Assembly (NCBI GenBank): GCA_024692105.1
Contig: JAILMZ010000057.1
Location: 1 to 9,894 of the forward strand
Direction: 5' to 3'
Length of the DNA stretch: 9,894 nt
Source: Saccharofermentans sp.
GTDB lineage: Bacteria > Bacillota_A > Clostridia > Saccharofermentanales > Saccharofermentanaceae
Shown here: piece after piece, positions 1-6,852 of the stretch
How the letters are laid out: the number at the start of each line of letters is the position of its first letter
Position numbering within the stretch: position 1 is the stretch's first letter
The notes under the pieces: model-generated
Database searches by the model: none
The model's input: only the letters and a program-made list of their open reading frames with translations
Told to the model about the DNA's origin: nothing
Translations under genes and position numbers: made by a program

Positions 1-582
1 CTCATCCCACACCTTGGTGGTCATCATGCCCGCCACGGATGCGACTGCCAGGAACGTATCGGGAGCTTCCATCGCGATCCTGTGTATCATGAACCCGCCG
101 TTCGAGAACCCTGCCGCGAAAGCCTTCGTCTGCGACAGGCCGTATTCGTCCTGAAGGTAGATCACGAGATTAACGAGATAGTCCAGGCTGTCTACTCCGA
201 TCGGATCATAAAGGCCGCAGTCCCAGCCTTTGCCGGCAGTTCCCTTCCCCGGCTGAACATAGCAAACCGCATATCCTCTCGGGCAGGCCGTCTCATCCAT
301 GTGTGTCTTTTTCCTGAATCCGGGACTGTTCTGGCCCAAACCGCAAAGCATCAGTATGAGCGGAGTATTAGAGTCAGTCTTCTCCGGGAGATACAGCATG
401 AACCTGAATCTCTTGTCCTTAAACTGACACTCGTACGTGTTATCATCTGTCTCGACAACATCAGTAATAAGACTCTGCGGGCGCGGCTTGCTCTGTGTGC
501 ACGAGCACAGGCCCAGCACAAGCGAGAAAATAAGTGCAACAGTAACCGCGCGTCTGAACATATCAGTATCCCGGTGAATCAT
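1..582 (-). CDS. Lipoprotein alpha/beta hydrolase, PHB depolymerase/feruloyl esterase type (partial, N-terminal 194 residues)
   Basis: The gene starts at the ATG at 582 and is still open at base 1, so only residues 1-194 are seen. An AGGAGG at 590-595 lies 7 nt upstream of the ATG and fixes the start. The N-terminus has a short basic stretch, a hydrophobic run and a lipobox-like LCSC (Cys28), so the protein is probably exported and lipid-anchored. The mature part shows the alpha/beta hydrolase order: a strand with LILML, then GLG near residues 81-83 (oxyanion region), then the nucleophile elbow GFSNG with Ser160. The catalytic Asp and His expected further on lie outside the window. It is about 70% identical by eye to the complete hydrolase just upstream (625-1524), so the pair is a tandem duplication. 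Family knowledge: such proteins (COG3509, LpqC-like) cleave ester bonds in polyhydroxyalkanoates, feruloylated or acetylated polysaccharides. The substrate here is unknown. It is probably the last or a late gene of the c-di-GMP operon. Confidence 0.85.
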   Translation of the reverse strand, partial: MIHRDTDMFRRAVTVALIFSLVLGLCSCTQSKPRPQSLITDVVETDDNTYECQFKDKRFRFMLYLPEKTDSNTPLILMLCGLGQNSPGFRKKTHMDETACPRGYAVCYVQPGKGTAGKGWDCGLYDPIGVDSLDYLVNLVIYLQDEYGLSQTKAFAAGFSNGGFMIHRIAMEAPDTFLAVASVAGMMTTKVWDE

Positions 583-589
583 GATTTGG

Positions 590-595
590 CCTCCT
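590..595 (-). promoter_or_regulatory. Ribosome binding site of the partial hydrolase
   Basis: A perfect AGGAGG stands 7 nt before the ATG at 582. It selects this ATG over the in-frame ATG seven codons later (MFRRAV). The 42 nt gap to the preceding gene shows no terminator and no convincing promoter, so readthrough from the upstream gene is likely. Confidence 0.85.
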
Positions 596-624
596 TGCAG
601 TTTTATTTGAAGATATCTTTATTA

Positions 625-1524
625 TTAGCAAAACATATCAAAATAATCGAGTATCAATTCGTTCGTATTGAACCCGGCGATATCCTCTTCCGGCCACTCG
701 TGAGCTCCGCCGTCGATCTTGACGGACCAGACCTGTGTCTTGGAGAAGAGCGCTGTATATTTGGTGAGTTCAGCTTTGTCAGACAGAGCCTCCACGCTCG
801 AAGAATCCAGATCGTTTGCAGATGCCCAGTAATCCATTACTTCCTCTATCGCGGGATACGGCGATGCCGCAGCCGTGCCGTTACCATTCTGCGGTACTAC
901 GTTGTCTTTCGTGCCGTAGATCTCGAGAACGCCAATCTTCTGCTTCGCCCGGCGATTGTCCCACACATTTGAGGTCATCATGCCGGCAACAGATGCCACT
1001 GCAAGGAACGTAGTTGATCCTTCCATGGCGAGCCTGTGTATCATGAAACCGCCGTTAGAAAAGCCCGCTGCGAAAGCTTTCGTCTCAGACAGACGGTATG
1101 TGTCCTGAAGGTAGATAACGAGATTGATGAGGTATTCCAGGCTGTCGACATCCTGCGGATCCATAAGACCGCAGTCCCAGCCTTTGGCACCCATGCCCTG
1201 AGCAGGCTGGACATAGCAGACCGCGTATCCTCTGGGGCACGCTGTCTCATCCATCTTCGTCTGCAGTTTGAATGCGGAACTGTTGTTGCCCAGGCCCGGA
1301 AGCATGAGTATGAGCGGTGTATCATCGTTTTTATTCTCAGGAAGGAAGATCATGAACTTGAATGTCTGTTCCTTGAACCGGCATTCGTATGTATTCTCTT
1401 TTATCTCGACGACATCCGTGATAAGGCTCTTCATGCGCGGCGGTTTCGCAGGACAGGCACATAAACACAGCATCAGCGAAAAGATAAGAACTGTTGTAAC
1501 GGCACTCTTAAAGGTGTTGTTCAT
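625..1524 (-). CDS. Lipoprotein alpha/beta hydrolase, PHB depolymerase/feruloyl esterase type (complete)
   Basis: The product has 299 residues. The hydrophobic N-terminus ends in LCAC (lipobox-like, Cys24), pointing to an exported lipoprotein. The hydrolase fold shows LILMLPGLG (71-79), the nucleophile elbow GFSNG with Ser156, a likely acid Asp207 in YGTKDNVVP and a likely catalytic His275 in GGAHEWP, so the triad appears complete. Cysteines at 48, 96, 103 and 118 are shared with the neighbouring paralogue and could form disulfides; the very last residue is also Cys. The start is the ATG at 1524, preceded by GGAGG; the same frame stays open upstream but that part overlaps the EAL gene and is not protein-like. 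It starts 13 nt after the stop of the GGDEF-EAL gene, so it is almost certainly cotranscribed with it. Family knowledge suggests esterase action on a polymer or polysaccharide ester outside the membrane. The exact substrate cannot be read; a carboxylesterase of other specificity is possible. Confidence 0.88.
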   Translation of the reverse strand: MNNTFKSAVTTVLIFSLMLCLCACPAKPPRMKSLITDVVEIKENTYECRFKEQTFKFMIFLPENKNDDTPLILMLPGLGNNSSAFKLQTKMDETACPRGYAVCYVQPAQGMGAKGWDCGLMDPQDVDSLEYLINLVIYLQDTYRLSETKAFAAGFSNGGFMIHRLAMEGSTTFLAVASVAGMMTSNVWDNRRAKQKIGVLEIYGTKDNVVPQNGNGTAAASPYPAIEEVMDYWASANDLDSSSVEALSDKAELTKYTALFSKTQVWSVKIDGGAHEWPEEDIAGFNTNELILDYFDMFC

Positions 1525-1531
1525 GTTCTGT

Positions 1532-1536
1532 CCTCC
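1532..1536 (-). promoter_or_regulatory. Ribosome binding site deciding the hydrolase start
   Basis: GGAGG lies 7 nt before the ATG at 1524 and immediately after the TAA of the GGDEF-EAL gene (1538-1540). It supports the 299-residue reading rather than a longer one starting inside the EAL gene. Confidence 0.85.
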
Positions 1537-1537
1537 G

Positions 1538-3331
1538 TTACAGATATCTGGATTCAAACTCTTCCATCGCGATCGGTTTGCTGTAGTAATACCCCTGCAC
1601 AAGATCACACCCAAGTGAGCGCAGACGATCAACCTGCTCTTTGCTCTCGGCACCCTCGGCAAGACATGTAAAGCCGAGATCTCTTGCAAGTGTGATGATG
1701 AGCTTGATGACAACGATGTCTTCCACGCGCTCGTCATCCGTGCAGAGTTTGTCGACGAAACTCTTGTCTATCTTAAGAGTATCGAGCGGCATCTCGGTAA
1801 GAAGCGACAGCGACGAATAACCCGTTCCGAAGTCATCCATCGAGATCTTGAAGCCTCTCGCACGAAGTTCTTCCAGGACACTTAACATGTGTTCTTTGTT
1901 GTCGTATGTCGCACTCTCGGTAAGTTCAAAATCGATAAGACCGTGATCAACGCCGTACTTGTCGACGATGCCGACCAGATGGTCTATCAGGTTCACATCG
2001 TAGAGCCTCTGGCGCGACAGGTTGACCGATACCGGATAAAGGGGCTTTCCCTCTTCCTTCCAGCATGCAAGTCTTGCACAAACCTTGTCGAGAACGATGT
2101 CGTCTATCTTGCCGATCGAACCGTCCTTCTCAAAGTACGGTATGAACCTTCCGGGCGACAGGAACTCCTTACCCTTATAGTTCCATCTTATCAGGGCCTC
2201 CGCACCTTCGATCGCATCCACGCGGATATCGAACTTAGGCTGGAGATATACGAGGAACTCGTCATTTGCTATGGCTGTATCCACATAGGCCTTGATGAAA
2301 TTGCCCCAGGTGATATCGTCGTACATCTTGTCGGTATATATGGTTATCTCAGTCTTGTCGTATTCGGTGCCAAGTGCCTGCGCCATCTTGGCAGCATCAG
2401 CCACACGGTTGCCCGCAAGGATCGTCTTCTGCATCGGGACCACTCCGCACCTGTAGTAGATCCTGTAGTTCGGGTCCTCTTCAAGGCGTGACAGCGACTC
2501 AAAAAACTCACCTAAGACTCTCACCGTCTCTTCTTCCGGCATGTCCTTTATCATCATCGCGAAATTGTCGTTGTGGCACCTCGCACTCGCATATACAAAG
2601 TTCGCATTGTTCATGGCCTCGACCACCTTGCACAGCACCTTGTTGCCTACGGTGTGCCCATACACCTCGTTGATCACGCGGAACCTCTTGATATCGAAAT
2701 GCACGAACGCATAGTCGCTTATGCCGCTGTCAGTCGGCATCTCAAGGAAGGATACCAGATGATTCCAGTTATAGTGTCCGGTAATCGGTTCAAAGAAAGC
2801 CATCTTGTAAAGGAATGACTTATCGAACTTCTCTACGTCGTCTTTTATGATGTTCTCTGCCACCTCGCCGTCCAACGAGCACTCGTAGAGGATGCGGAAC
2901 TTTTTCGCGTAGTAAAAGACAGATATCACTTCCGATTCCGGCTTGATGGAAAGGTCGCTGTAGACCCTGTGCGCATCATCGTCTCCTGCGACACGCATGA
3001 ACATATCGGTGATGTCTTCACGGCTGATAGAGATTTCATCATCCAGTTCGCCCGAGAAGAAGAATGAACCTTCAAGCTTTATCGAATCAAGATCCTCGGG
3101 ATACTTGATCCTGTCATCATCTGCCCTGAACTCAATGCCGATTACGGGAGTATCCAAAGACTTGATGAAGAATACTCCGGGATAGTCATACGAGCCAAAC
3201 GAACCGGAATATGAGTTTATCTTATCTGGAATTATGCCTTTCGAGAAAGCGATGATATCTTCTTCTGACGCAGCAACATAGTATAAGAGCCTGGCAGGTT
3301 TATACAGCTGGTTCAGTTTGTTGATAAACAT
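1538..3331 (-). CDS. GGDEF-EAL protein: degenerate GGDEF, probably active c-di-GMP phosphodiesterase
   Basis: The product has 597 residues and no signal peptide or clear membrane helix, so it is probably cytoplasmic. Residues 1 to about 170 form an N-terminal region I do not recognise, possibly sensory. A GGDEF fold follows (about 175-335), but the signature is HNDNF (253-257), so cyclase activity is unlikely; it may bind GTP or act as a regulatory domain. The EAL domain (about 345-597) keeps the expected catalytic set: EAL at 378-380, Asn437 in SVNLS, Glu472 in ELTES, the DDFGTGYSSL motif (499-508), Lys520 in LKIDKSF, Glu559/Glu562 in AEGAE and Gln579 in QGYYYSKP. By family knowledge such a domain hydrolyses c-di-GMP to pGpG with Mg or Mn. 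The ATG lies 3 nt after the TAA of the upstream cyclase gene, with an AAAAGGG run inside that gene's end as the likely ribosome binding site, so translation is probably coupled. Confidence 0.92.
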   Translation of the reverse strand: MFINKLNQLYKPARLLYYVAASEEDIIAFSKGIIPDKINSYSGSFGSYDYPGVFFIKSLDTPVIGIEFRADDDRIKYPEDLDSIKLEGSFFFSGELDDEISISREDITDMFMRVAGDDDAHRVYSDLSIKPESEVISVFYYAKKFRILYECSLDGEVAENIIKDDVEKFDKSFLYKMAFFEPITGHYNWNHLVSFLEMPTDSGISDYAFVHFDIKRFRVINEVYGHTVGNKVLCKVVEAMNNANFVYASARCHNDNFAMMIKDMPEEETVRVLGEFFESLSRLEEDPNYRIYYRCGVVPMQKTILAGNRVADAAKMAQALGTEYDKTEITIYTDKMYDDITWGNFIKAYVDTAIANDEFLVYLQPKFDIRVDAIEGAEALIRWNYKGKEFLSPGRFIPYFEKDGSIGKIDDIVLDKVCARLACWKEEGKPLYPVSVNLSRQRLYDVNLIDHLVGIVDKYGVDHGLIDFELTESATYDNKEHMLSVLEELRARGFKISMDDFGTGYSSLSLLTEMPLDTLKIDKSFVDKLCTDDERVEDIVVIKLIITLARDLGFTCLAEGAESKEQVDRLRSLGCDLVQGYYYSKPIAMEEFESRYL

Positions 3332-3334
3332 GGC

Positions 3335-4594
3335 TTAGCCCTTTTCTGACTTGATCTTCTTTTTGTGTTCGTACATCGCACTGTCAGCGCGCTTGAAGAC
3401 ATCCTGGAAAGATTTGTCCTTCTCAGGATCAAAGACAGCCATTCCGAGCGCCGCCGATACTCTCTCCCACTCGTTCAGGGAAGCATCATTCCTCAAGGCA
3501 TCGTTTGCTTCAAGGAAATCGGTAACAAGTCCTTCCCTCTCCTCGAAAGAATTCTTCTCAAGTATCACGACGAACTCATCGCCTCCGATCCTGAAGACAG
3601 GCGAGTGCATAAAGATATCGCAGATAAGATTTGCAAGACGGATGATGGCTTCGTTACCATGCTCGTGGCCGTATGTATCGTTGATCTTCTTTAAGTCGTT
3701 CATGTCGATCATGATCACGCCGTACGGATTACCGTTTTCTTTGTAATCCGCTTCTATACGCTCGACCTCGAGTTCATATCCGCGCTTATTACGCAGACCG
3801 GTCATGACATCCCTGATGGAAAGCTCTTCTATCTGCTTTCTCATCCGGACAGTCTCGGAAACATCATTGATAATGGCGATGATTCCGGTGACATGACCTT
3901 CCGCATCTTTGACGGGTTCTTTGATGATCTCGAGGAAATCGCTGATGCCGTCAGCCTTCTCTTCGATCACATACCTCGTTCCGACGCCTGTCGCTATCAG
4001 CTGAAGGTCGCTTTGAAGCGCCTTTCTCGCATTAGCCTTATCCTTACGTATCTCCAGATCGGTCTTGCCTCTGATGGTCCAGTCAGGATCGTCTGAATGA
4101 TCAAGGTGATGCCAGTAATGTGTGGCAAATACATAACGGCCCTTCTCATCCTTAAGGTAGATGTTGGAAGGCAGCACTTTGAGCATCTGCTCGATCTTAA
4201 GGAAAGTAAGCGATTCTTTTAGTTTTATGCCGTTCTCGATGCGGTGGATAAGATGGAACTTTCCTATGGGCGGAACAATGGCATCTACAGCGCCCAGTTC
4301 GATACACTTTTCAGATAACTTGAATTCTTCTTCATTCTTGCAATATACAAACAGAGGGACTCCGGCGATCATGCTGTCGCTGGCGATCCATTCAAAGAGA
4401 TTATAATCTTCGGATGCAGCTTCGGTAACCGAGAGGATGGCAGCGGACATGGAACCTACTTCGTTCTTCACCTGCTCAAATCTGCGTTCACCGACAAAGT
4501 AGTACGCAATATTGAACTCATCTTCCAAAAGAGCCTTGATATCGAGAAGATCGTTGTTTCCGTCGCCAACCAACAGGATCGTTCTTTTTTTCAT
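3335..4594 (-). CDS. Receiver-like/PAS/GGDEF diguanylate cyclase
   Basis: From the chosen start the product has 419 residues. Residues 1 to about 123 resemble a response-regulator receiver (MKKRTILLVGD start, then alternating strands and helices), but the position of the phospho-accepting Asp holds Ser (about residue 55, in AAILSV), so normal phosphorylation is unlikely. A PAS domain follows (about 136-245; LPSNIYLKDEKGRYVF). The GGDEF domain spans about 260-412 with DVMTGLRNKRG, IDMNDLKKINDTYGHEHGN and an intact GGDEF at 337-341, so it should join two GTP into c-di-GMP. No RxxD inhibitory site precedes the motif (FMHS stands there), so product inhibition through that site is not expected. 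An ATG at 4609 in the same frame would add five residues, but it has no ribosome binding site and lies only about 14 nt from the predicted transcription start. The ATG at 4594 has GGGCGG 7 nt upstream and is preferred. It is the first gene of the operon. Confidence 0.9.
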   Translation of the reverse strand: MKKRTILLVGDGNNDLLDIKALLEDEFNIAYYFVGERRFEQVKNEVGSMSAAILSVTEAASEDYNLFEWIASDSMIAGVPLFVYCKNEEEFKLSEKCIELGAVDAIVPPIGKFHLIHRIENGIKLKESLTFLKIEQMLKVLPSNIYLKDEKGRYVFATHYWHHLDHSDDPDWTIRGKTDLEIRKDKANARKALQSDLQLIATGVGTRYVIEEKADGISDFLEIIKEPVKDAEGHVTGIIAIINDVSETVRMRKQIEELSIRDVMTGLRNKRGYELEVERIEADYKENGNPYGVIMIDMNDLKKINDTYGHEHGNEAIIRLANLICDIFMHSPVFRIGGDEFVVILEKNSFEEREGLVTDFLEANDALRNDASLNEWERVSAALGMAVFDPEKDKSFQDVFKRADSAMYEHKKKIKSEKG

Positions 4595-4601
4595 TCTACT
4601 A

Positions 4602-4607
4602 CCGCCC
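4602..4607 (-). promoter_or_regulatory. Weak ribosome binding site deciding the cyclase start
   Basis: GGGCGG, one base away from GGGAGG, lies 7 nt before the ATG at 4594 and overlaps the upstream in-frame ATG at 4609. It favours the shorter product whose N-terminus (MKKRTILLV) matches the usual start of receiver domains. Confidence 0.5.
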
Positions 4608-4630
4608 ATAATTTCGAAAATATTATTTAT

Positions 4631-4658
4631 ATTATAAACCGAGCATATGCTGTTGCAA
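4631..4658 (-). promoter_or_regulatory. Promoter of the c-di-GMP/esterase operon
   Basis: Reading the minus strand, TTGCAA (4653-4658) and a perfect TATAAT (4631-4636) are separated by 16 nt, which fits a housekeeping sigma-A promoter. Transcription would start near 4624, giving a leader of about 29 nt before the preferred ATG at 4594. The surrounding DNA is A+T-rich, in contrast to the coding regions. The promoter is back-to-back with that of the histidine phosphatase gene. Confidence 0.6.
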
Positions 4659-4667
4659 AGAAAGTAA

Positions 4668-4695
4668 TTTACGAATCCTGCCCGTAGGATATAAT
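4668..4695 (+). promoter_or_regulatory. Promoter of the histidine phosphatase gene, possibly giving a leaderless mRNA
   Basis: TTTACG (4668-4673) and TATAAT (4690-4695) are 16 nt apart. The TATAAT ends 6 nt before the ATG at 4702, so transcription would start at or within a base or two of the start codon. The -35 box lies only 9 bp from the -35 box of the divergent operon, so polymerase binding at one may affect the other. Confidence 0.5.
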
Positions 4696-4701
4696 ATCCC
4701 C

Positions 4702-5253
4702 ATGCTTTATCTTATGAGACACGGAAGAACGGATTGGAATCTCCGTCACAAACTGCAGGGACGCACCGATATTCCCCTGAACGAAGAAGGCCGCGCGATG
4801 GCGAGGGCCGCACATGACGAGTATATCGATACGCATTTCGATATATGTTATTCTTCTCCGCTCGTAAGAGCCACGGAGACTGCCAGGCTGGTGCTCGAAG
4901 GCAGGAATGTGCCCATCGTGACAGACAACAGGCTTCTCGAAATGTGTTTCGGAGACTACGAAGGGATCGAACACAGTTTCAAGATCCCGGACTGCCCCAT
5001 CAACGTGTTGTTCAAAGATCCCGCTTCATACAAGGAGTCCGTGGGCGGTGCCGAGACTTTCGAGGAACTGAACGCCAGAACGGCGTCTTTCCTGGATGAA
5101 CTCGTCTACCCCAAGCTGGAAGAAGGCAAGGATATCCTGATAGTCGGTCACGGCGCGATGAACTGCAGCCTGATAAGCAATATCAAGCATCTTCCGAGAG
5201 AAGAGTTCTGGAGTTACGGCCTTGATCAGTGCAAACTGATGCAGCTGACATAA
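4702..5253 (+). CDS. Histidine phosphatase family protein (phosphoglycerate mutase-like)
   Basis: The product has 183 residues, a usual size for small members of the family, with no signal peptide. It carries the family signature RHG at 6-8 with catalytic His7 (the phosphohistidine), Arg56 in SSPLVRATET, the likely general acid Glu80 in LLEMCFGDYEG, and His150 in VGHGAM, so the active site is complete. Members dephosphorylate sugar phosphates, cobalamin precursors, nucleotides or act as mutases; short members annotated as GpmB or CobC types are usually phosphatases of uncertain substrate. Nothing nearby points to cobalamin or glycolysis. There is no good ribosome binding site: only AGGA at 4686-4689, 12 nt from the ATG, and a TATAAT lies in between, so leaderless translation is possible. 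It is transcribed away from the c-di-GMP operon and converges on the zinc-ribbon gene, 21 nt beyond its stop, with no visible terminator between. Confidence 0.9.
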   Translation: MLYLMRHGRTDWNLRHKLQGRTDIPLNEEGRAMARAAHDEYIDTHFDICYSSPLVRATETARLVLEGRNVPIVTDNRLLEMCFGDYEGIEHSFKIPDCPINVLFKDPASYKESVGGAETFEELNARTASFLDELVYPKLEEGKDILIVGHGAMNCSLISNIKHLPREEFWSYGLDQCKLMQLT

Positions 5254-5274
5254 ACATTCACCGCCGTATATATA

Positions 5275-6723
5275 TCACACTTCGACCGAATGTTCGTCGA
5301 TGACGTTTCCGTTCTCGTCGGTGATCTTTACTATATGGCGGAGGAACTTCTCGTCCACCTTGATATCAGAGTGGCGCCTTGAATCAAAATATGCGTCAAG
5401 TCCCGGATCGGCATCGTAATCGTTGATCTCATATGCGGTCCTGTTCCTCTTGAACAGTTTTTGGAATACCCCGGCCTTAACGAGTATCGCCAGGAACATC
5501 CAGGCAAGTGTCAGGAATTGGAATCCGATAAGAACGAAAGCAATGAACGGCTGTACATGTCTATCGTTCATTGAGAAGAGTATGCCACCTATTATCGCAC
5601 ACAGGAATACCAACACGCCCGGAATGAGGATCCACAAGCTTCTCATGCGGAATGCCAGTCTGTCGAGAGTATCGGAGATACGGGATGTAGGGACACGCCC
5701 TGCGGCTTCGCCCGTCTGGCCGTTTACGGCAAACTGATATTTGGTGCCGTCGAACTCAACGGTCATGAACCAAACCGGAAGCAGGCAGTACTGAACGTTG
5801 ATGTCACTCATCCAGGTATAGCCCTTGATCATCCTGTTCTCGTATTCGCTGTATCTCTTGGCGATCAGGTCGACTTCGGAATTCGAGAATCTGTTGATCC
5901 TTCTCATTATCCTCTCGGTCATCTCTGTCGGGAGCTGCTCATACTTATCGGCATAGAAGCCTTGCAGGTACTTGCTCTCAAATCTTACCATCTCGCTGTA
6001 ATCAAAGGGTTCGATCGCTTCCATCAGCTTGTTTGCGACCTTGATCGAAGCATCGAAAGGAACGCCTTTGACATAGTAGGTTATCGTCGAATCGACTTCA
6101 TAAATGGTAGTCTCAAGTCCGTTGATGTACTTTCCCGTACCCGACACATCGGAATTGACACCGCAGTTAAGAAGCCAGAACGGAACATAGAGCGCGGTCA
6201 TCTTGGTAAGGCGGAACTTTCTCCTGAATCCGACGGGTGTATGCTTCCTGGTCGAGAGCCAGTCAGTCATGATCTTCTCGGCCTTATCCTTATCGATCTT
6301 GAAGGGCACGATGTAATCCGGCTTGAATTCACGCGTCAGTCTTCTGGTGATAAGAGCCGGCGAGCCGCAGAACGGGCACATCGTCGACATCGTATTCTCA
6401 TCGGCAATGAGAGCCGCGCCGCAGCTGTTGCAGACGATCTCGTGACGCATCTTGTCATCTTCTGACATATCGTCGTCGCCCATGTAATCGTGCTCTTTCG
6501 AAATGCCGAGAGAGCCTCTGAGTTCCATTGTATCCGGAGAATAAACATTACCGCAGTCGCGGCACATCATAGACTGGAGTTCCGGTTCATAGAAAATGTT
6601 CGCACCGCATGTCGGGCACTTGGAAGACTCGGCAGTCAGCGACTCCGTCTCCTGCGAATTCGTTTTTCTTCCGAACGGATCAGATCCATTCTGACCGAAC
6701 GGTCTGGCGTTCCATAATGCCAT
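5275..6723 (-). CDS. Double zinc-ribbon membrane protein of unknown function
   Basis: The product has 482 residues. Four CxxC pairs form two likely zinc ribbons: Cys36/39 with Cys54/57, and Cys98/101 with Cys116/119, the second in the form CNSCG...CPFCG. A soluble region follows (about 130-355) that begins with the FKPDYIVPFKIDK stretch typical of TFIIB-type zinc-ribbon proteins of Clostridia. Two hydrophobic segments (about 363-385 and 393-416) should cross the membrane, leaving a charged C-terminal tail of some 65 residues. Relatives are often annotated as zinc-ribbon domain proteins, or wrongly as replication restart helicase PriA; no helicase motif is present. The zinc ribbons could bind nucleic acid or protein; I cannot assign a function. 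The start ATG is supported by AGAGGT 8 nt upstream. The gene is divergent from the membrane cyclase across 129 bp and convergent with the phosphatase. Confidence 0.85.
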   Translation of the reverse strand: MALWNARPFGQNGSDPFGRKTNSQETESLTAESSKCPTCGANIFYEPELQSMMCRDCGNVYSPDTMELRGSLGISKEHDYMGDDDMSEDDKMRHEIVCNSCGAALIADENTMSTMCPFCGSPALITRRLTREFKPDYIVPFKIDKDKAEKIMTDWLSTRKHTPVGFRRKFRLTKMTALYVPFWLLNCGVNSDVSGTGKYINGLETTIYEVDSTITYYVKGVPFDASIKVANKLMEAIEPFDYSEMVRFESKYLQGFYADKYEQLPTEMTERIMRRINRFSNSEVDLIAKRYSEYENRMIKGYTWMSDINVQYCLLPVWFMTVEFDGTKYQFAVNGQTGEAAGRVPTSRISDTLDRLAFRMRSLWILIPGVLVFLCAIIGGILFSMNDRHVQPFIAFVLIGFQFLTLAWMFLAILVKAGVFQKLFKRNRTAYEINDYDADPGLDAYFDSRRHSDIKVDEKFLRHIVKITDENGNVIDEHSVEV

Positions 6724-6761
6724 TAAGTTCTACCTCTTATTCCTCAAAATATCCTTAGACA

Positions 6762-6767
6762 ATTATA
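6762..6767 (-). promoter_or_regulatory. Possible -10 box of the zinc-ribbon gene
   Basis: A TATAAT on the minus strand lies 38 nt before the ATG at 6723. No good -35 stands at 16-18 nt; the nearest TTGTTA is 20 nt away. A start near 6755 would give a leader of about 31 nt containing the ribosome binding site. Weak call. Confidence 0.3.
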
Positions 6768-6831
6768 TATCAAATTCCTGCTCCATATAACAAATAAGGA
6801 GTACGCGTAAAAAAAGTATTAACACGCTAAA

Positions 6832-6837
6832 TATTAT
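6832..6837 (+). promoter_or_regulatory. Possible -10 box of the membrane cyclase gene
   Basis: TATTAT lies 15 nt before the ATG at 6853, in an A+T-rich stretch. There is no -35 at the ideal distance; a TTAACA at 6819-6824 is too close to pair with it. The leader would be only about 9 nt for the first ATG or about 30 nt for the in-frame ATG at 6874. Confidence 0.25.
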
Positions 6838-6852
6838 TTAATTAAAAATTCG

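Noticed and set aside
82..972. Long plus-strand open frame across the two hydrolase genes
   Set aside because: It is antisense to two genes with clear hydrolase motifs and lipoprotein signals; its own translation shows no domain, and it runs through the gap between the two genes.
1525..1737. Upstream extension of the complete hydrolase by 71 residues in the same frame
   Set aside because: It lies inside the EAL gene on the same strand, is serine-rich and not protein-like, and a good GGAGG plus signal peptide mark the ATG at 1524 as the start.
1889..2491. Plus-strand open frame of 200 codons
   Set aside because: It is antisense to the EAL and GGDEF domains and has no recognisable motif or ribosome binding site.
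5254..5274. Terminator between the convergent phosphatase and zinc-ribbon genes
   Set aside because: The 21 nt gap has no stable stem with a U-tract on either strand.
5962..6465. Plus-strand open frame of 167 codons
   Set aside because: It mirrors the codon pattern of the zinc-ribbon gene on the other strand and has no protein features of its own.
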